Below are positions 17,424 to 25,534 of a stretch of 48,180 bases of DNA, piece after piece (the stretch's first letter is position 1; every line of letters starts with the position of its first letter). Made by a program: the position numbers and the translations under genes. Below the pieces are notes generated by a model, which was given only the letters and a program-made list of their open reading frames with translations, was not told the origin of the DNA and searched no databases. This DNA is from JALOTE01 sp031422195 (GTDB taxonomy: Bacteria > Pseudomonadota > Alphaproteobacteria > Rhizobiales > Rhizobiaceae): positions 1 to 48,180 of the forward strand of contig JANOPZ010000144.1 of the NCBI GenBank assembly GCA_031422195.1, in the 5' to 3' direction.

Positions 17424-17703
17424 GTAGTTTCCTCCCGTAGTGGATCCAGAACAGCGCCCAATGGTTTGGACGTTAGATGAAATGAGGCCATGCGTTTTGA
17501 AACAAAATCGCATGTTCAAGTTGCACCATAGACGGCAACTTAGCGCAAGCAGTCATTAGAACAAGATGCGCAATAGCCGGTATTTCAAAAAGTTAAAAAA
17601 ATTAAATGGTCTTAAAAGACTTTAGGCAATTTATATGGCCTCTTGAAAAAGACATGAGGCAAGCGCAAAACGTCGCCAATACCATTTAAGCCGGAACGCC
17701 AAA

Positions 17704-18501
17704 ATGCTGTCGCCTTTGATTGCTGTAACCTCTGACGTTAAAACATTTGAAAACTACACGTGGCATGCCGCCCCTGCGCAATATCTTGATGCAGCCATTC
17801 GCGGTGCGCATGTTACCCCTTTGATCATTGCCTCGTTTGGACAAGCCGTTGATATGGATGGTATTTTGTCTGGCGTTGACGGCCTGCTGGTTACCGGTTC
17901 GCGCTCTAATGTTCACCCTGCCCTCTATGGTTCTGAACCAAGTCAAGCGCACGAGCCCTATGATCATGCGCGAGATTCAACCAGCTTGCCAATGATCCGT
18001 TTGGCGCTTGCCAAGGGCGTGCCGGTACTGGCCATTTGCCGGGGTATTCAAGAATTGAACGTTGCACTCGGCGGTTCGCTCGCCACTGAAATTCAAGAGC
18101 AATCAGGCCGCATGGACCACCGCGCCGCTGTCAGCGAAATTCAGGCAGAACGCTTTGCAATCCGGCATCCGGTTCACGTTAAAGAAGGCTCCTGCCTCGC
18201 CGAGGTTTTGGGCGCGGGGCCTGTGGCCGTCAACTCGGTTCATCGCCAAGCCATCGACCGACTGGCCAATGGCTTACAAGTCGAAGCTGTTGCTGACGAT
18301 GGCACAATTGAAGCGGTGTCAGTGATTGGTGCAAAAGCCTTTGCCGTAGGTGTGCAATGGCACCCTGAGTATTGGTTTGCATCCGACACGCCATCAAACG
18401 CAATTTTCAAAAGCTTCGGCGATGCTGCACGCGCGCATGCTAAAAAACGCTTGGGCCTTTATAGCCAACCACAAGACAGCAACGCCCCAGCGGCAGAGTA
18501 A
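17704..18501 (+). CDS. Class I glutamine amidotransferase / gamma-Glu-GABA hydrolase family
   Basis: This 265-residue cytosolic protein belongs to peptidase family C26, like PuuD, which hydrolyses gamma-glutamyl-gamma-aminobutyrate in putrescine breakdown. The nucleophile cysteine is in PVLAICRGIQELNVALGGSL near residue 110; the His-Glu partners are in VGVQWHPEYW near residues 219-228. The upstream motif GLLVTGSRSNVHPALYG is characteristic of the family. Other putrescine genes are absent nearby, so the substrate is not certain. No strong ribosome binding site precedes the ATG. It converges with the dehydrogenase gene, with only 4 bases between the stops. Confidence 0.88.
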   Translation: MLSPLIAVTSDVKTFENYTWHAAPAQYLDAAIRGAHVTPLIIASFGQAVDMDGILSGVDGLLVTGSRSNVHPALYGSEPSQAHEPYDHARDSTSLPMIRLALAKGVPVLAICRGIQELNVALGGSLATEIQEQSGRMDHRAAVSEIQAERFAIRHPVHVKEGSCLAEVLGAGPVAVNSVHRQAIDRLANGLQVEAVADDGTIEAVSVIGAKAFAVGVQWHPEYWFASDTPSNAIFKSFGDAARAHAKKRLGLYSQPQDSNAPAAE

Positions 18502-18505
18502 TAGA

Positions 18506-19483
18506 TCAAGCTCGTTTTGCGAAACTCTGGCATTCCGGCACTGGCGTGATCACCGTTCCTTGGGTAAAATAACTGATCAAATTATCAACCACCAGATCAG
18601 CCATCGCGATGCGGGTGGCAACCGACGCTGAACCCACATGCGGCAATAAACACGTGTTCGGCAGATCAATCAGGGCCTGCGGAATACGTGGCTCATCATA
18701 GAAAACATCAAGACCGGCAGCGGCAATTGTGTGATTGGTGAGTGCTGCAATCAAATCGTCTTCATCCACCGTCGTACCGCGGCCGATATTGATGAACACG
18801 CCGTTTGGCCCCAAGGCTTCAAAAACCTTACGCCCCACAATTTTGTGGGTTGCGGCCGTCGATGGTGCAATTGAAATCAGCGTATCCACCGAAGTCGCCA
18901 AATCGATAAGGCTGTCAAAATAGGGGTAAGTTATACCTGCGTCAGCCTTACGGTTATGATAGGCAATAGAAACGCCAAAACCTTCCAAGCGCCTCGCAAC
19001 CGCTTTGCCAATGCGGCCCATCCCGAAAATGCCAATTTTGCGGCCGCGCAATGTCAAAGGTGTGAGCGGGTAAGGACCATTTTTTGCCCAATGCCCGGCC
19101 CGCAAATAATTTTCTGCTGCATTAAACTGGCGAAGCGTGTTCAATAAAAGCCCAAGCGTAGTATCGGCCACTTCTTCATCGAGCACATTTGGTGTGTGCG
19201 TAACGATGATGCCTTTTCTAGCGGCGTAATCCGCATCGACGCCATCATAACCGACACCGAAGTTCGCGATAATTTTCAAATTCGGCAAGGCGTCAATGAA
19301 AGCCGCATCGATCTTCGCATAAGAACCAATACCTTGAATAAGGTCGCGCTGATGAGCGTTTATCAGCGACGCATCACCGCTTTCAATTGTGATACGCTCA
19401 AAGGTTGCACCGATGCGGGATGCAGCATGTGTGTGCAGTTTGCCCGGTACGAGCACTGGAATAGACGACAAATTCAAAACCAT
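18506..19483 (-). CDS. D-2-hydroxyacid dehydrogenase
   Basis: This 325-residue NAD(P)-dependent enzyme of the D-isomer-specific 2-hydroxyacid dehydrogenase family reduces 2-oxoacids such as glyoxylate or hydroxypyruvate. The nucleotide-binding motif KIGIFGMGRIGKAVARRLEG is near residues 147-166. The catalytic Arg (FINIGRGTTVDED), Glu (LDVFYDEPRIP) and His (LLPHVGSASV) are all present. It starts 3 bases after the stop of a LacI-type regulator on the same strand, so the two form an operon and the regulator probably controls it. The exact substrate is unknown; glyoxylate/hydroxypyruvate reductase and 2-ketogluconate reductase are both possible. Confidence 0.9.
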   Translation of the reverse strand: MVLNLSSIPVLVPGKLHTHAASRIGATFERITIESGDASLINAHQRDLIQGIGSYAKIDAAFIDALPNLKIIANFGVGYDGVDADYAARKGIIVTHTPNVLDEEVADTTLGLLLNTLRQFNAAENYLRAGHWAKNGPYPLTPLTLRGRKIGIFGMGRIGKAVARRLEGFGVSIAYHNRKADAGITYPYFDSLIDLATSVDTLISIAPSTAATHKIVGRKVFEALGPNGVFINIGRGTTVDEDDLIAALTNHTIAAAGLDVFYDEPRIPQALIDLPNTCLLPHVGSASVATRIAMADLVVDNLISYFTQGTVITPVPECQSFAKRA

Positions 19484-19486
19484 AAT

Positions 19487-20506
19487 CTAACCCTGCCTAT
19501 TTATACCCGTCGAATCACGTTCCCGAAGTATAGGCCGGATCATCTCAAATGGCTTTACTGGTTCTGAGCCACGAATGCGACTGACAAGAACCTTAGCCGC
19601 ACGCTCACCCACCACAGATTGGCCGTTCCAGACCGTAGTCAGTGACGGCATGGCAATATCAGCTTCAGCCAGATCATCATAACCGGTCACCGAAATTTCC
19701 TGCCCGGGTGTCAAGCCGGCCCGTGCAAGGCCGCTCATCAGGCCGATTGCCACAAGATCATTCCAACACACGGCGGCGGTGGGTTTTTCGGGCAGGTTCA
19801 GAAATTCGGGAGTGGCATCAAACCCAGCACGTTTCGTGCGCGGGCCTTCAATGCGCCAATCTGCGCGTGTTGGTAGTCCTGCAGTTTTCATGGCCACGCT
19901 ATACCCGCGGTAACGTTCGCGACCCGTCGACGTCTCATCTGTGCCGCCGATAAACGCAATACGGCGATGGCCAAGCGCGATCAGATGATTGGTCGCCAAG
20001 CCAATTCCAAACGCATCATCGCCGCGCAATGACGGCACTTTGACACCATCCACAGTTCGAGCGATCAGCACGCACGGCATGCCGTTTTTCTCGCACATTT
20101 CGATTTCAGATGCCGGTGTGCCGATTGCGGGCGAAATAATCACACCGTCGGCGCCAAGCTGCAACAAGGTTTCAAGGCCGCGGCGTTGCTTCTCCAAATC
20201 GTCATTATGGTTGGAAAGCAAAAATGTATGGCCCGAGCGTTCGAGCTCAATCTCAATGGCATGCAGAATTTCTGCGTAAAACGGATTGATGATATCTTGA
20301 ACCAAAACGCCAACCAAGCCAGATTTGGAGGTGCGCAAACTGGCTGCGCGCCGGTTGTAAATATAGCCCATTTCGCGGGCATAATCTTTAATGCGCTCAC
20401 GGGTGGAGGAAGCAACCAGCCCGCTGTCACGCAACGCCAACGACACGGTGGCTGTCGATACGCCAAGGGCTTCGGCAATGTCGGATAATTTGATTTTACG
20501 AGACAA
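19487..20506 (-). CDS. LacI family transcriptional regulator
   Basis: This 339-residue repressor has an N-terminal helix-turn-helix (KLSDIAEALGVSTATVSLAL) and hinge helix (YNRRAASLRTSKS), followed by a periplasmic-binding-protein-like sensor domain (VGVLVQDIINPFYAEILHAI, RIAFIGGTDETSTGRERYRG, VTGYDDLAEADIAMPSLTTV). The start is TTG at 20506, strongly supported by GAGGAA 6 bases upstream; no ATG is available in frame. It is the first gene of an operon with the D-2-hydroxyacid dehydrogenase and probably senses a sugar acid or similar effector. Its operator would lie in the 89 bases between it and the MarR gene. Confidence 0.94.
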   Translation of the reverse strand: MSRKIKLSDIAEALGVSTATVSLALRDSGLVASSTRERIKDYAREMGYIYNRRAASLRTSKSGLVGVLVQDIINPFYAEILHAIEIELERSGHTFLLSNHNDDLEKQRRGLETLLQLGADGVIISPAIGTPASEIEMCEKNGMPCVLIARTVDGVKVPSLRGDDAFGIGLATNHLIALGHRRIAFIGGTDETSTGRERYRGYSVAMKTAGLPTRADWRIEGPRTKRAGFDATPEFLNLPEKPTAAVCWNDLVAIGLMSGLARAGLTPGQEISVTGYDDLAEADIAMPSLTTVWNGQSVVGERAAKVLVSRIRGSEPVKPFEMIRPILRERDSTGINRQG

Positions 20507-20595
20507 CCGGCATTCCTCAAACCTTGGCCACTCTAAACAGTTTAATTGGTTTTGAGGGTAAGTCGCAAGGTGTCGCAGCAGGCGATATGTCTAGA

Positions 20596-21249
20596 TTATC
20601 GGCTTTTGATATTCAAAAGGACTCGATCAAGGGTTTTGATCAGGCTTTCATGATCAGCATTGGTTAAACTGGAAAAAATTACAGCCTCAGTGTCTTTCGC
20701 AATCTGGCGACCAATTTCCATCACACGGCGTCCTTCCGGCGTCAGCGCAATAATGATGGATCGAGCGTCATCACGCGAGACTGCGCGCGCCAGAAAACTC
20801 TGAGCTTCCATTCGGGTGACGGTTTTAGTAATTGTGGGAGCGCGTACATCCAGTTTTTCGGCCAGTTCAGCCAGCGCAAGCGGGCCATGCTCGTGCAGCA
20901 TAAATAAAACCTGCTCTTGGCCCGCATAAAGCCCGTGCTTAAGCAGGCTTGCCGCTAAATTGCTGCGCGCCAAACGTGCAACCGCCTGTAGCTTTGCGCC
21001 AAGGCTCATTGACTGAGATACGTTATTGACCGCTACAACACTCTCCCCGGGTGATTTTTGATCTTCGCTCGCAGACTTAACGTCTAGGGCTGCCGCTTTG
21101 CGTTGTTGCTTTTCAATTTTGCGCTGGGCTTTTTTGCTTTCTTTAGCTTGTTTTTTTGCTTTTTCGGCAGCTTTCAATTCGGCCTTACGCGCCTTTTTGG
21201 CATTGTCTTCAGGCGTTAATTCCAGCGCTTCATCAAGATCTTTGCTCAT
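20596..21249 (-). CDS. MarR family regulator with basic N-terminal extension
   Basis: This 217-residue protein has a MarR winged-helix domain in its C-terminal about 140 residues: ARLARSNLAASLLKHGLYAG, the recognition region LAEKLDVRAPTITKTVTRME and the wing RAVSRDDARSIIIALTPEG. The first about 75 residues are unusual: Lys/Ala/Glu-rich and probably a long charged helix (KKARKAELKAAEKAKKQAKE and so on). MarR proteins are normally about 140-170 residues and lack this part. The charged extension could give extra DNA binding or oligomerisation; this is inference. It stands alone between the LacI operon and the photolyase-like gene, on the same strand as both. Confidence 0.88.
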   Translation of the reverse strand: MSKDLDEALELTPEDNAKKARKAELKAAEKAKKQAKESKKAQRKIEKQQRKAAALDVKSASEDQKSPGESVVAVNNVSQSMSLGAKLQAVARLARSNLAASLLKHGLYAGQEQVLFMLHEHGPLALAELAEKLDVRAPTITKTVTRMEAQSFLARAVSRDDARSIIIALTPEGRRVMEIGRQIAKDTEAVIFSSLTNADHESLIKTLDRVLLNIKSR

Positions 21250-21321
21250 AGTCCAAACCTCAAATACTGACAGAGGGTAAGATTGTCACAACCCGCTGTC
21301 ACAATGAAGTGGCAAGGCCAA

Positions 21322-22539
21322 TCACAGCAAATGGTTCATCCGCAGTAACTCGGGAATATTTTCTTTCAAATTGAAAAACCCGCGCGATGCATGCGGCCAA
21401 GCCAGCCTGTCCCATTGCCTAACGATCGATCGGATCACAATACCGTGCGGCTTTGCGGCCTGTTCCAGCGCTTTAAGTGCATCAGCGACCGGCCCGACTG
21501 CTGCGTGCATGGTAACGAGCTCTTTTACATCTAATGTTTGAGCTGTTGTAATCAAATTTTCAATAGCATCCAGACCCTCAAACGCACCGTGCCCGGGCAC
21601 TGTCTTTGCAAGCCTTTCGCTGGCATCAGCCAAGGCACCGGTTGCAAACGCATGCACCGTCTCGCCAACCGGCAGTGTTGCCCGCTCATGGGTCAATTGC
21701 CAAGTGATAAAACCGGCGGCACCCTTCGGAACTTCAGGTGCGCAGTCTTCTTCAGTCACCAACAGCAATGATTTGGCACCGCTAGGAGCGCCACGGTACT
21801 GAATTTGCGACGCAGCTGGCGGATTATCCCATTCAAGCGGGTTGGCTTCACGCGCCAAACCTTCCGGCCTAAAACGCGCCTCGGTGTACTCAGCAATGTT
21901 GGAACTGCGCGCCAGATAGGTTTTGCCGCGTGTTTGCAAGCCCGCCACCCAACGCCAAGAGAGGGTGTTGGAGGCCGGATCGCCGTCCATCAGATGCCTG
22001 TAAAAAAAGTCAGCCCCAAGCTGCCATGGCAGCCGCAATGTGAAAATCCAGATCGATGCAAACCACATGCGGGCGTGGTTGTGCAAATAGCCGGTCTCAA
22101 CTAATTCTTGCGCCCAGTGGTCAAAGGCGTCATGGCCGGTATTGCCCGCAATCGCCCGGTCATAGGCCTTGCGCAAACCGGAATTCCGTTCGATTTGGGT
22201 CAATGCCTCGCCCAATTCAGTATTATACCGCGACCAAAGCTGGGGCCGCATTTCCAGCCAGCCTTTCCAATAGGTCCGCCAAAACACTTCCTGAATGAAT
22301 TTTTCAGCCGTTGAAGGCGCAAAAACTTTCAATACTTCCGCGCAGACTTGATGCTCAGAAACCAACCGATGGCGAATATGCGGTGACAGTGCTGAAATGT
22401 TTGAGCGGTTGTCTACCCCGAAATCAAAATTTCGTTTATCAGCATATTTCGAACCGGCATTTGGCACAAAAACAGCCAAGCGCTGCAAAGCGGCATGGCG
22501 CGTTGGGGTAAAATCTGCGGTTTGGGTAAAAAGGTTCAT
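21322..22539 (-). CDS. Photolyase/cryptochrome-like FAD-binding domain protein
   Basis: This 405-residue protein starts directly with the FAD-binding half of the photolyase/cryptochrome fold: NRSNISALSPHIRHRLVSE, FIQEVFWRTYWKGWLEMRP, TGYLHNHARMWFASIWIFTL and DGDPASNTLSWRWVAGLQTR, up to about residue 240. The usual N-terminal antenna-type alpha/beta domain is missing. The C-terminal about 150 residues instead look like an alpha/beta domain (SLLLVTEEDCAPE; LEQAAKPHGIVIRSIVRQWD), giving an apparently swapped domain order. It may repair DNA with light or act as a blue-light sensor; neither is shown. The gene is divergent from the CobW gene. Confidence 0.82.
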   Translation of the reverse strand: MNLFTQTADFTPTRHAALQRLAVFVPNAGSKYADKRNFDFGVDNRSNISALSPHIRHRLVSEHQVCAEVLKVFAPSTAEKFIQEVFWRTYWKGWLEMRPQLWSRYNTELGEALTQIERNSGLRKAYDRAIAGNTGHDAFDHWAQELVETGYLHNHARMWFASIWIFTLRLPWQLGADFFYRHLMDGDPASNTLSWRWVAGLQTRGKTYLARSSNIAEYTEARFRPEGLAREANPLEWDNPPAASQIQYRGAPSGAKSLLLVTEEDCAPEVPKGAAGFITWQLTHERATLPVGETVHAFATGALADASERLAKTVPGHGAFEGLDAIENLITTAQTLDVKELVTMHAAVGPVADALKALEQAAKPHGIVIRSIVRQWDRLAWPHASRGFFNLKENIPELLRMNHLL

Positions 22540-22676
22540 ATCCCCGACATAGGCCAGCTGATTAAATTGCCAAGTTGCCAGACGATCTTTTTCTAATTCA
22601 CTGGCATTTTACCCGCTGCAATACGCCAAGTTCATCGCTATATAGCCATCAAACACATAAACCAGAGATACAAATT

Positions 22677-23777
22677 ATGGCTGCTGAAGCTGAGAACGCT
22701 GCAAACTTTATCCCCGTTCCCGTTACGGTTCTCACCGGTTATCTTGGCGCAGGCAAAACCACTTTGCTCAACCGCATTTTGTCTGAGCAGCACGGCAAGC
22801 GCTATGCCGTCATCGTCAACGAGTTTGGCGAAATTGGCATTGACAATGATTTGATTGTCGAGAGCGACGAAGAAATCTATGAGATGAACAATGGCTGCGT
22901 CTGCTGCACGGTGCGCGGCGATTTAATCCGCGTGGTGGAAGGCTTGATGCGCCGCCCCGGCCGGTTTGATGCGATCATCATTGAAACAACAGGTTTGGCC
23001 GACCCCGCCCCGGTGGCACAAACATTTTTCATGGACGACGAAGTGCGCGCCAAAACAAAATTAGATGCCGTGGTGGCTGTAGCAGACGCCAAGCATTTGC
23101 CCTTGCGGTTGAAAGATAGCAAAGAGGCGGCCGAGCAACTGGCCTTTGCCGACGTGGTTTTATTGAACAAAACTGATCTCGTTACGCCCGCTGAACTTAA
23201 TCTTTTGGAGCGCACGATCCGCTCGATTAACCCGACCGCCCGCATTCACCGCACGCAGCGTTCCGCAATTGCGCTCGACCAAGTGCTCAACCAAGGCGCG
23301 TTTGATTTGAACCGCATTCTCGAAAACGACCCGCATTTTCTGGAAGGCCATGATCATCACCATGATCACGATCATGACGACCCGAACCATGTGCATGATG
23401 AGAATTGTGGCCATGATCATTCACATGACCATCATTCACATGATGATCATCATCATCACGGTGAAGTTGCTGCCATCCACGATCTCTCGGTAAAATCGAT
23501 TTCACTGCGCGGCGGCGAGATGATGGGTGAAAAGTTCTTGGAATGGATCAACGACATCACCCAAACCGATGGCAATGATATTTTACGCCTCAAAGGCATT
23601 ATCGCATTTGCCGATGACGACGACCGTTACGTTGTGCAAGGCGTGCATATGATTGTTGAAGGCGACCATCAGCGCGCGTGGAAAGACAGCGAGAAGCGTG
23701 AGAGCCGCCTCGTGTTTATCGGCCGCAATCTCGACACCGACCGTATTACCGCCGGCTTTAACGCCTGCGCAGCTTGA
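22677..23777 (+). CDS. CobW/COG0523 family metallochaperone GTPase
   Basis: This 366-residue G3E GTPase is of the CobW/COG0523 family, which delivers metals, often zinc, to proteins. The P-loop is TGYLGAGKTTLLNRIL near residues 19-34, the metal-binding CxCC motif is in NNGCVCCTVRGDL, and the guanine motif is LLNKTDL. Between about residues 221 and 265 lies a long His/Asp-rich loop (HDHHHDHDHDDPNHVHDE and more), typical of zinc-handling members. The C-terminal CobW domain begins near VKSISLRGGEMMGEKFLEW. The ATG at 22677 is chosen because AGAGA lies shortly upstream and the P-loop then sits near the N-terminus. A perfect 10-base palindrome lies at 22637-22646. The WD40 gene follows after 3 bases. 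Confidence 0.93.
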   Translation: MAAEAENAANFIPVPVTVLTGYLGAGKTTLLNRILSEQHGKRYAVIVNEFGEIGIDNDLIVESDEEIYEMNNGCVCCTVRGDLIRVVEGLMRRPGRFDAIIIETTGLADPAPVAQTFFMDDEVRAKTKLDAVVAVADAKHLPLRLKDSKEAAEQLAFADVVLLNKTDLVTPAELNLLERTIRSINPTARIHRTQRSAIALDQVLNQGAFDLNRILENDPHFLEGHDHHHDHDHDDPNHVHDENCGHDHSHDHHSHDDHHHHGEVAAIHDLSVKSISLRGGEMMGEKFLEWINDITQTDGNDILRLKGIIAFADDDDRYVVQGVHMIVEGDHQRAWKDSEKRESRLVFIGRNLDTDRITAGFNACAA

Positions 23778-23780
23778 GCC

Positions 23781-24767
23781 ATGCCGACCATTGCCCCGCT
23801 TGATCTTGGCGAACACACCCTGTTTGCCGGCTTCGTCGATGATGTGCCAATGTTTGCCACCGTTGATGGTGCGTTGCATGTGCTCGATGGTACGCATCGC
23901 CAAGCCGGCATCCATCAAGGCTTGGCAAGCATCACATTAACCCACGATGGCAAGCGTTTGCTGACCGGCGGCGAAGACGGCAAGGTTATGCTGACCGGTC
24001 TTGATTTGGCCAGCCAGACGTTATCTTCGCACGGTTCAAAATGGATCGCGCAAATTGCCTCCGGCCCCAATGGCGCTTTGGGCTGGGCGATTGGCAAAAA
24101 TGCTTACGTTCGTGAAGCCCAAGGAAAAAATATCGCCCAAATCCACGAAGTCGCCCATGGCCGCACAGTAGAGGGCCTTGCGTTTTTCCCCAAGGGTCTG
24201 CGCATTGCCTGCTCTCATTATGATGGCGTCAGCCTGCATTTCCCCGGCACCAAAAGCGGCACGCATATTTTGCCATGGAAGGGCGCTCATCTGAGCGCAA
24301 CAGTGTCGCCCGATGGCGAATATGTCATTTCCACCATGCAAGAAAATGCGCTGCACGGCTGGCGGCTGGCAGATAAACGCGATTTGCGGATGAGTGGTTA
24401 TCCTGCTAAAACCAAATCACTGTCATGGAGCATGAAGGGCCGCTACCTTGCCACCTCCGGCGCACCGGCGGCCATCGTTTGGCCGTTCCTCGCCAAAGAC
24501 GGCCCGATGGGCAAAGCGCCTTTGGAACTGGGCACGCGCGGCGATGCCATGGTGATGGTAGTCGCATGCCACCCGCAGGAAGATTTGGTAGCAATCGGCT
24601 ATAATGACGGCATGATTTTGCTGGTGCGCTTTTCCGATGCCCGCGAGGTGGTTCTCCGCCGCGCTGGCACGGCTGCAATCTCAGCGCTTGGCTGGGATAA
24701 GACGGGTGCTAGACTGGCCTTCGGCAGTGATAATGGGAATTGTGCCGTGGTGGATTTGCGCAGTTAA
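23781..24767 (+). CDS. WD40-repeat protein paired with CobW
   Basis: This 328-residue protein is a beta-propeller of WD40-like repeats. Blades end or begin with segments such as ITLTHDGKRLLTGGEDGKVM, ATVSPDGEYVISTMQENALH, SLSWSMKGRYLATSGAPAAI and ISALGWDKTGARLAFGSDNG; about seven units can be counted over the whole length. No signal peptide or membrane segment is seen, so it is probably cytosolic. It starts 3 bases after the CobW gene stop, so both are surely cotranscribed. This suggests that the propeller works with the metallochaperone as a scaffold or client; no activity can be read from the sequence. Confidence 0.88.
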   Translation: MPTIAPLDLGEHTLFAGFVDDVPMFATVDGALHVLDGTHRQAGIHQGLASITLTHDGKRLLTGGEDGKVMLTGLDLASQTLSSHGSKWIAQIASGPNGALGWAIGKNAYVREAQGKNIAQIHEVAHGRTVEGLAFFPKGLRIACSHYDGVSLHFPGTKSGTHILPWKGAHLSATVSPDGEYVISTMQENALHGWRLADKRDLRMSGYPAKTKSLSWSMKGRYLATSGAPAAIVWPFLAKDGPMGKAPLELGTRGDAMVMVVACHPQEDLVAIGYNDGMILLVRFSDAREVVLRRAGTAAISALGWDKTGARLAFGSDNGNCAVVDLRS

Positions 24768-24788
24768 TCTCCGAAGATTGCGGCTGAA

Positions 24789-24943
24789 TTTACCCCCACC
24801 CTCTATCCCCCCACAAGGTGGAGGGGGGGTCAAGCATCGCATTTTTTACTTTGAATTTTTCGCTTGATATTGAGATTGAAGTATAAAGCGAAATGTCAAA
24901 GTCCCCCTCCCACTTGTGGAGAGGGATAGAGGGTGGGGGTAAA
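24789..24943. repeat. Long imperfect inverted repeat, about 43-base arms
   Basis: The left arm (24789-24831) and right arm (24901-24943) are near reverse complements, sharing TTTACCCCCACCCTCTATCC and a C-rich/G-rich remainder around ACAAG. The 69-base spacer is AT-rich. Each arm also has an internal short dyad (CCC...ACAAG...GGG). It resembles palindromic intergenic repeats or miniature elements of alphaproteobacteria and could end transcription of the CobW-WD40 operon. No transposase or open reading frame is inside. Confidence 0.85.
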
Positions 24944-25046
24944 ACTCAAGCCCAGAGGTATCGAGTAATTCAATGCGGATCGTGTTGCGAATTTTAGCTT
25001 CAAATATTAATGTTTCCTATTAACATTAGGGTGACAATCCCCCCCA

Positions 25047-25403
25047 CTAACTCCCCCGATACGTCGAATACCCAAACGGTGAAATCAGCAACGGCACATG
25101 GTAATGCGCTTTGGCATCCCCCACGCCAAACCGGATCGGGATGACATCCAAAAACAGCGTCTCCGGCAATTCGCCGCCAAGCCCGCGCAAATAGCTTCCG
25201 GCGTGAAACTCCAATTCATACATCCCTGCCTTCAATGAAACGCCTTCAAGCAGCGGGCCATCGACGCGGCCGTCGGCATTGGTGATCACTTCTTTGAGAA
25301 ACTCCACCCTGTCGTCATCGTGCCGGTAAAGCACAATGCGCATGCCCGCAGCGGGTTTTCCAAGCGCGGTATCCAAAACATGGGTGGTGAGTTTTCCTGC
25401 CAT
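25047..25403 (-). CDS. uraH: 5-hydroxyisourate hydrolase
   Basis: This 118-residue transthyretin-related protein hydrolyses 5-hydroxyisourate, the unstable product of urate oxidation, to OHCU. The N-terminus MAGKLTTHVLDTALGKPAAG and the C-terminal YRGS tetrapeptide are hallmarks, along with the preceding YHVPLLISPFGYST. The ATG at 25403 is chosen because AGGAGGG lies about 5 bases upstream; a longer in-frame extension to 25454 is not supported by homologues. There is no signal peptide, so it acts in the cytosol. It is divergent from the puuE-uraD fusion gene, whose second domain performs the next step. Urate oxidase is not in the window. Confidence 0.96.
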   Translation of the reverse strand: MAGKLTTHVLDTALGKPAAGMRIVLYRHDDDRVEFLKEVITNADGRVDGPLLEGVSLKAGMYELEFHAGSYLRGLGGELPETLFLDVIPIRFGVGDAKAHYHVPLLISPFGYSTYRGS

Positions 25404-25534
25404 AATGCCCTCCTGATTTGGTTTTGGTGTAAGGCTCAACATCCTTGCCCGCAATGGAAACCATCTTCACGCATAATGCTTTTCAAACAGGGCTGCAAAA
25501 GTCTATGCTCAACCCAAATCAGGAATGGCTTGAG

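Noticed and set aside
22637..22646. Palindrome GCTATATAGC before the CobW gene as a Zur box
   Set aside because: It is too short and does not clearly match a known Zur consensus; it is mentioned only as a site to examine.
23340..23460. CAT/GAT-rich repetitive stretch in the CobW gene
   Set aside because: It looks like a simple repeat but simply encodes the His/Asp-rich metal-binding loop typical of the family.
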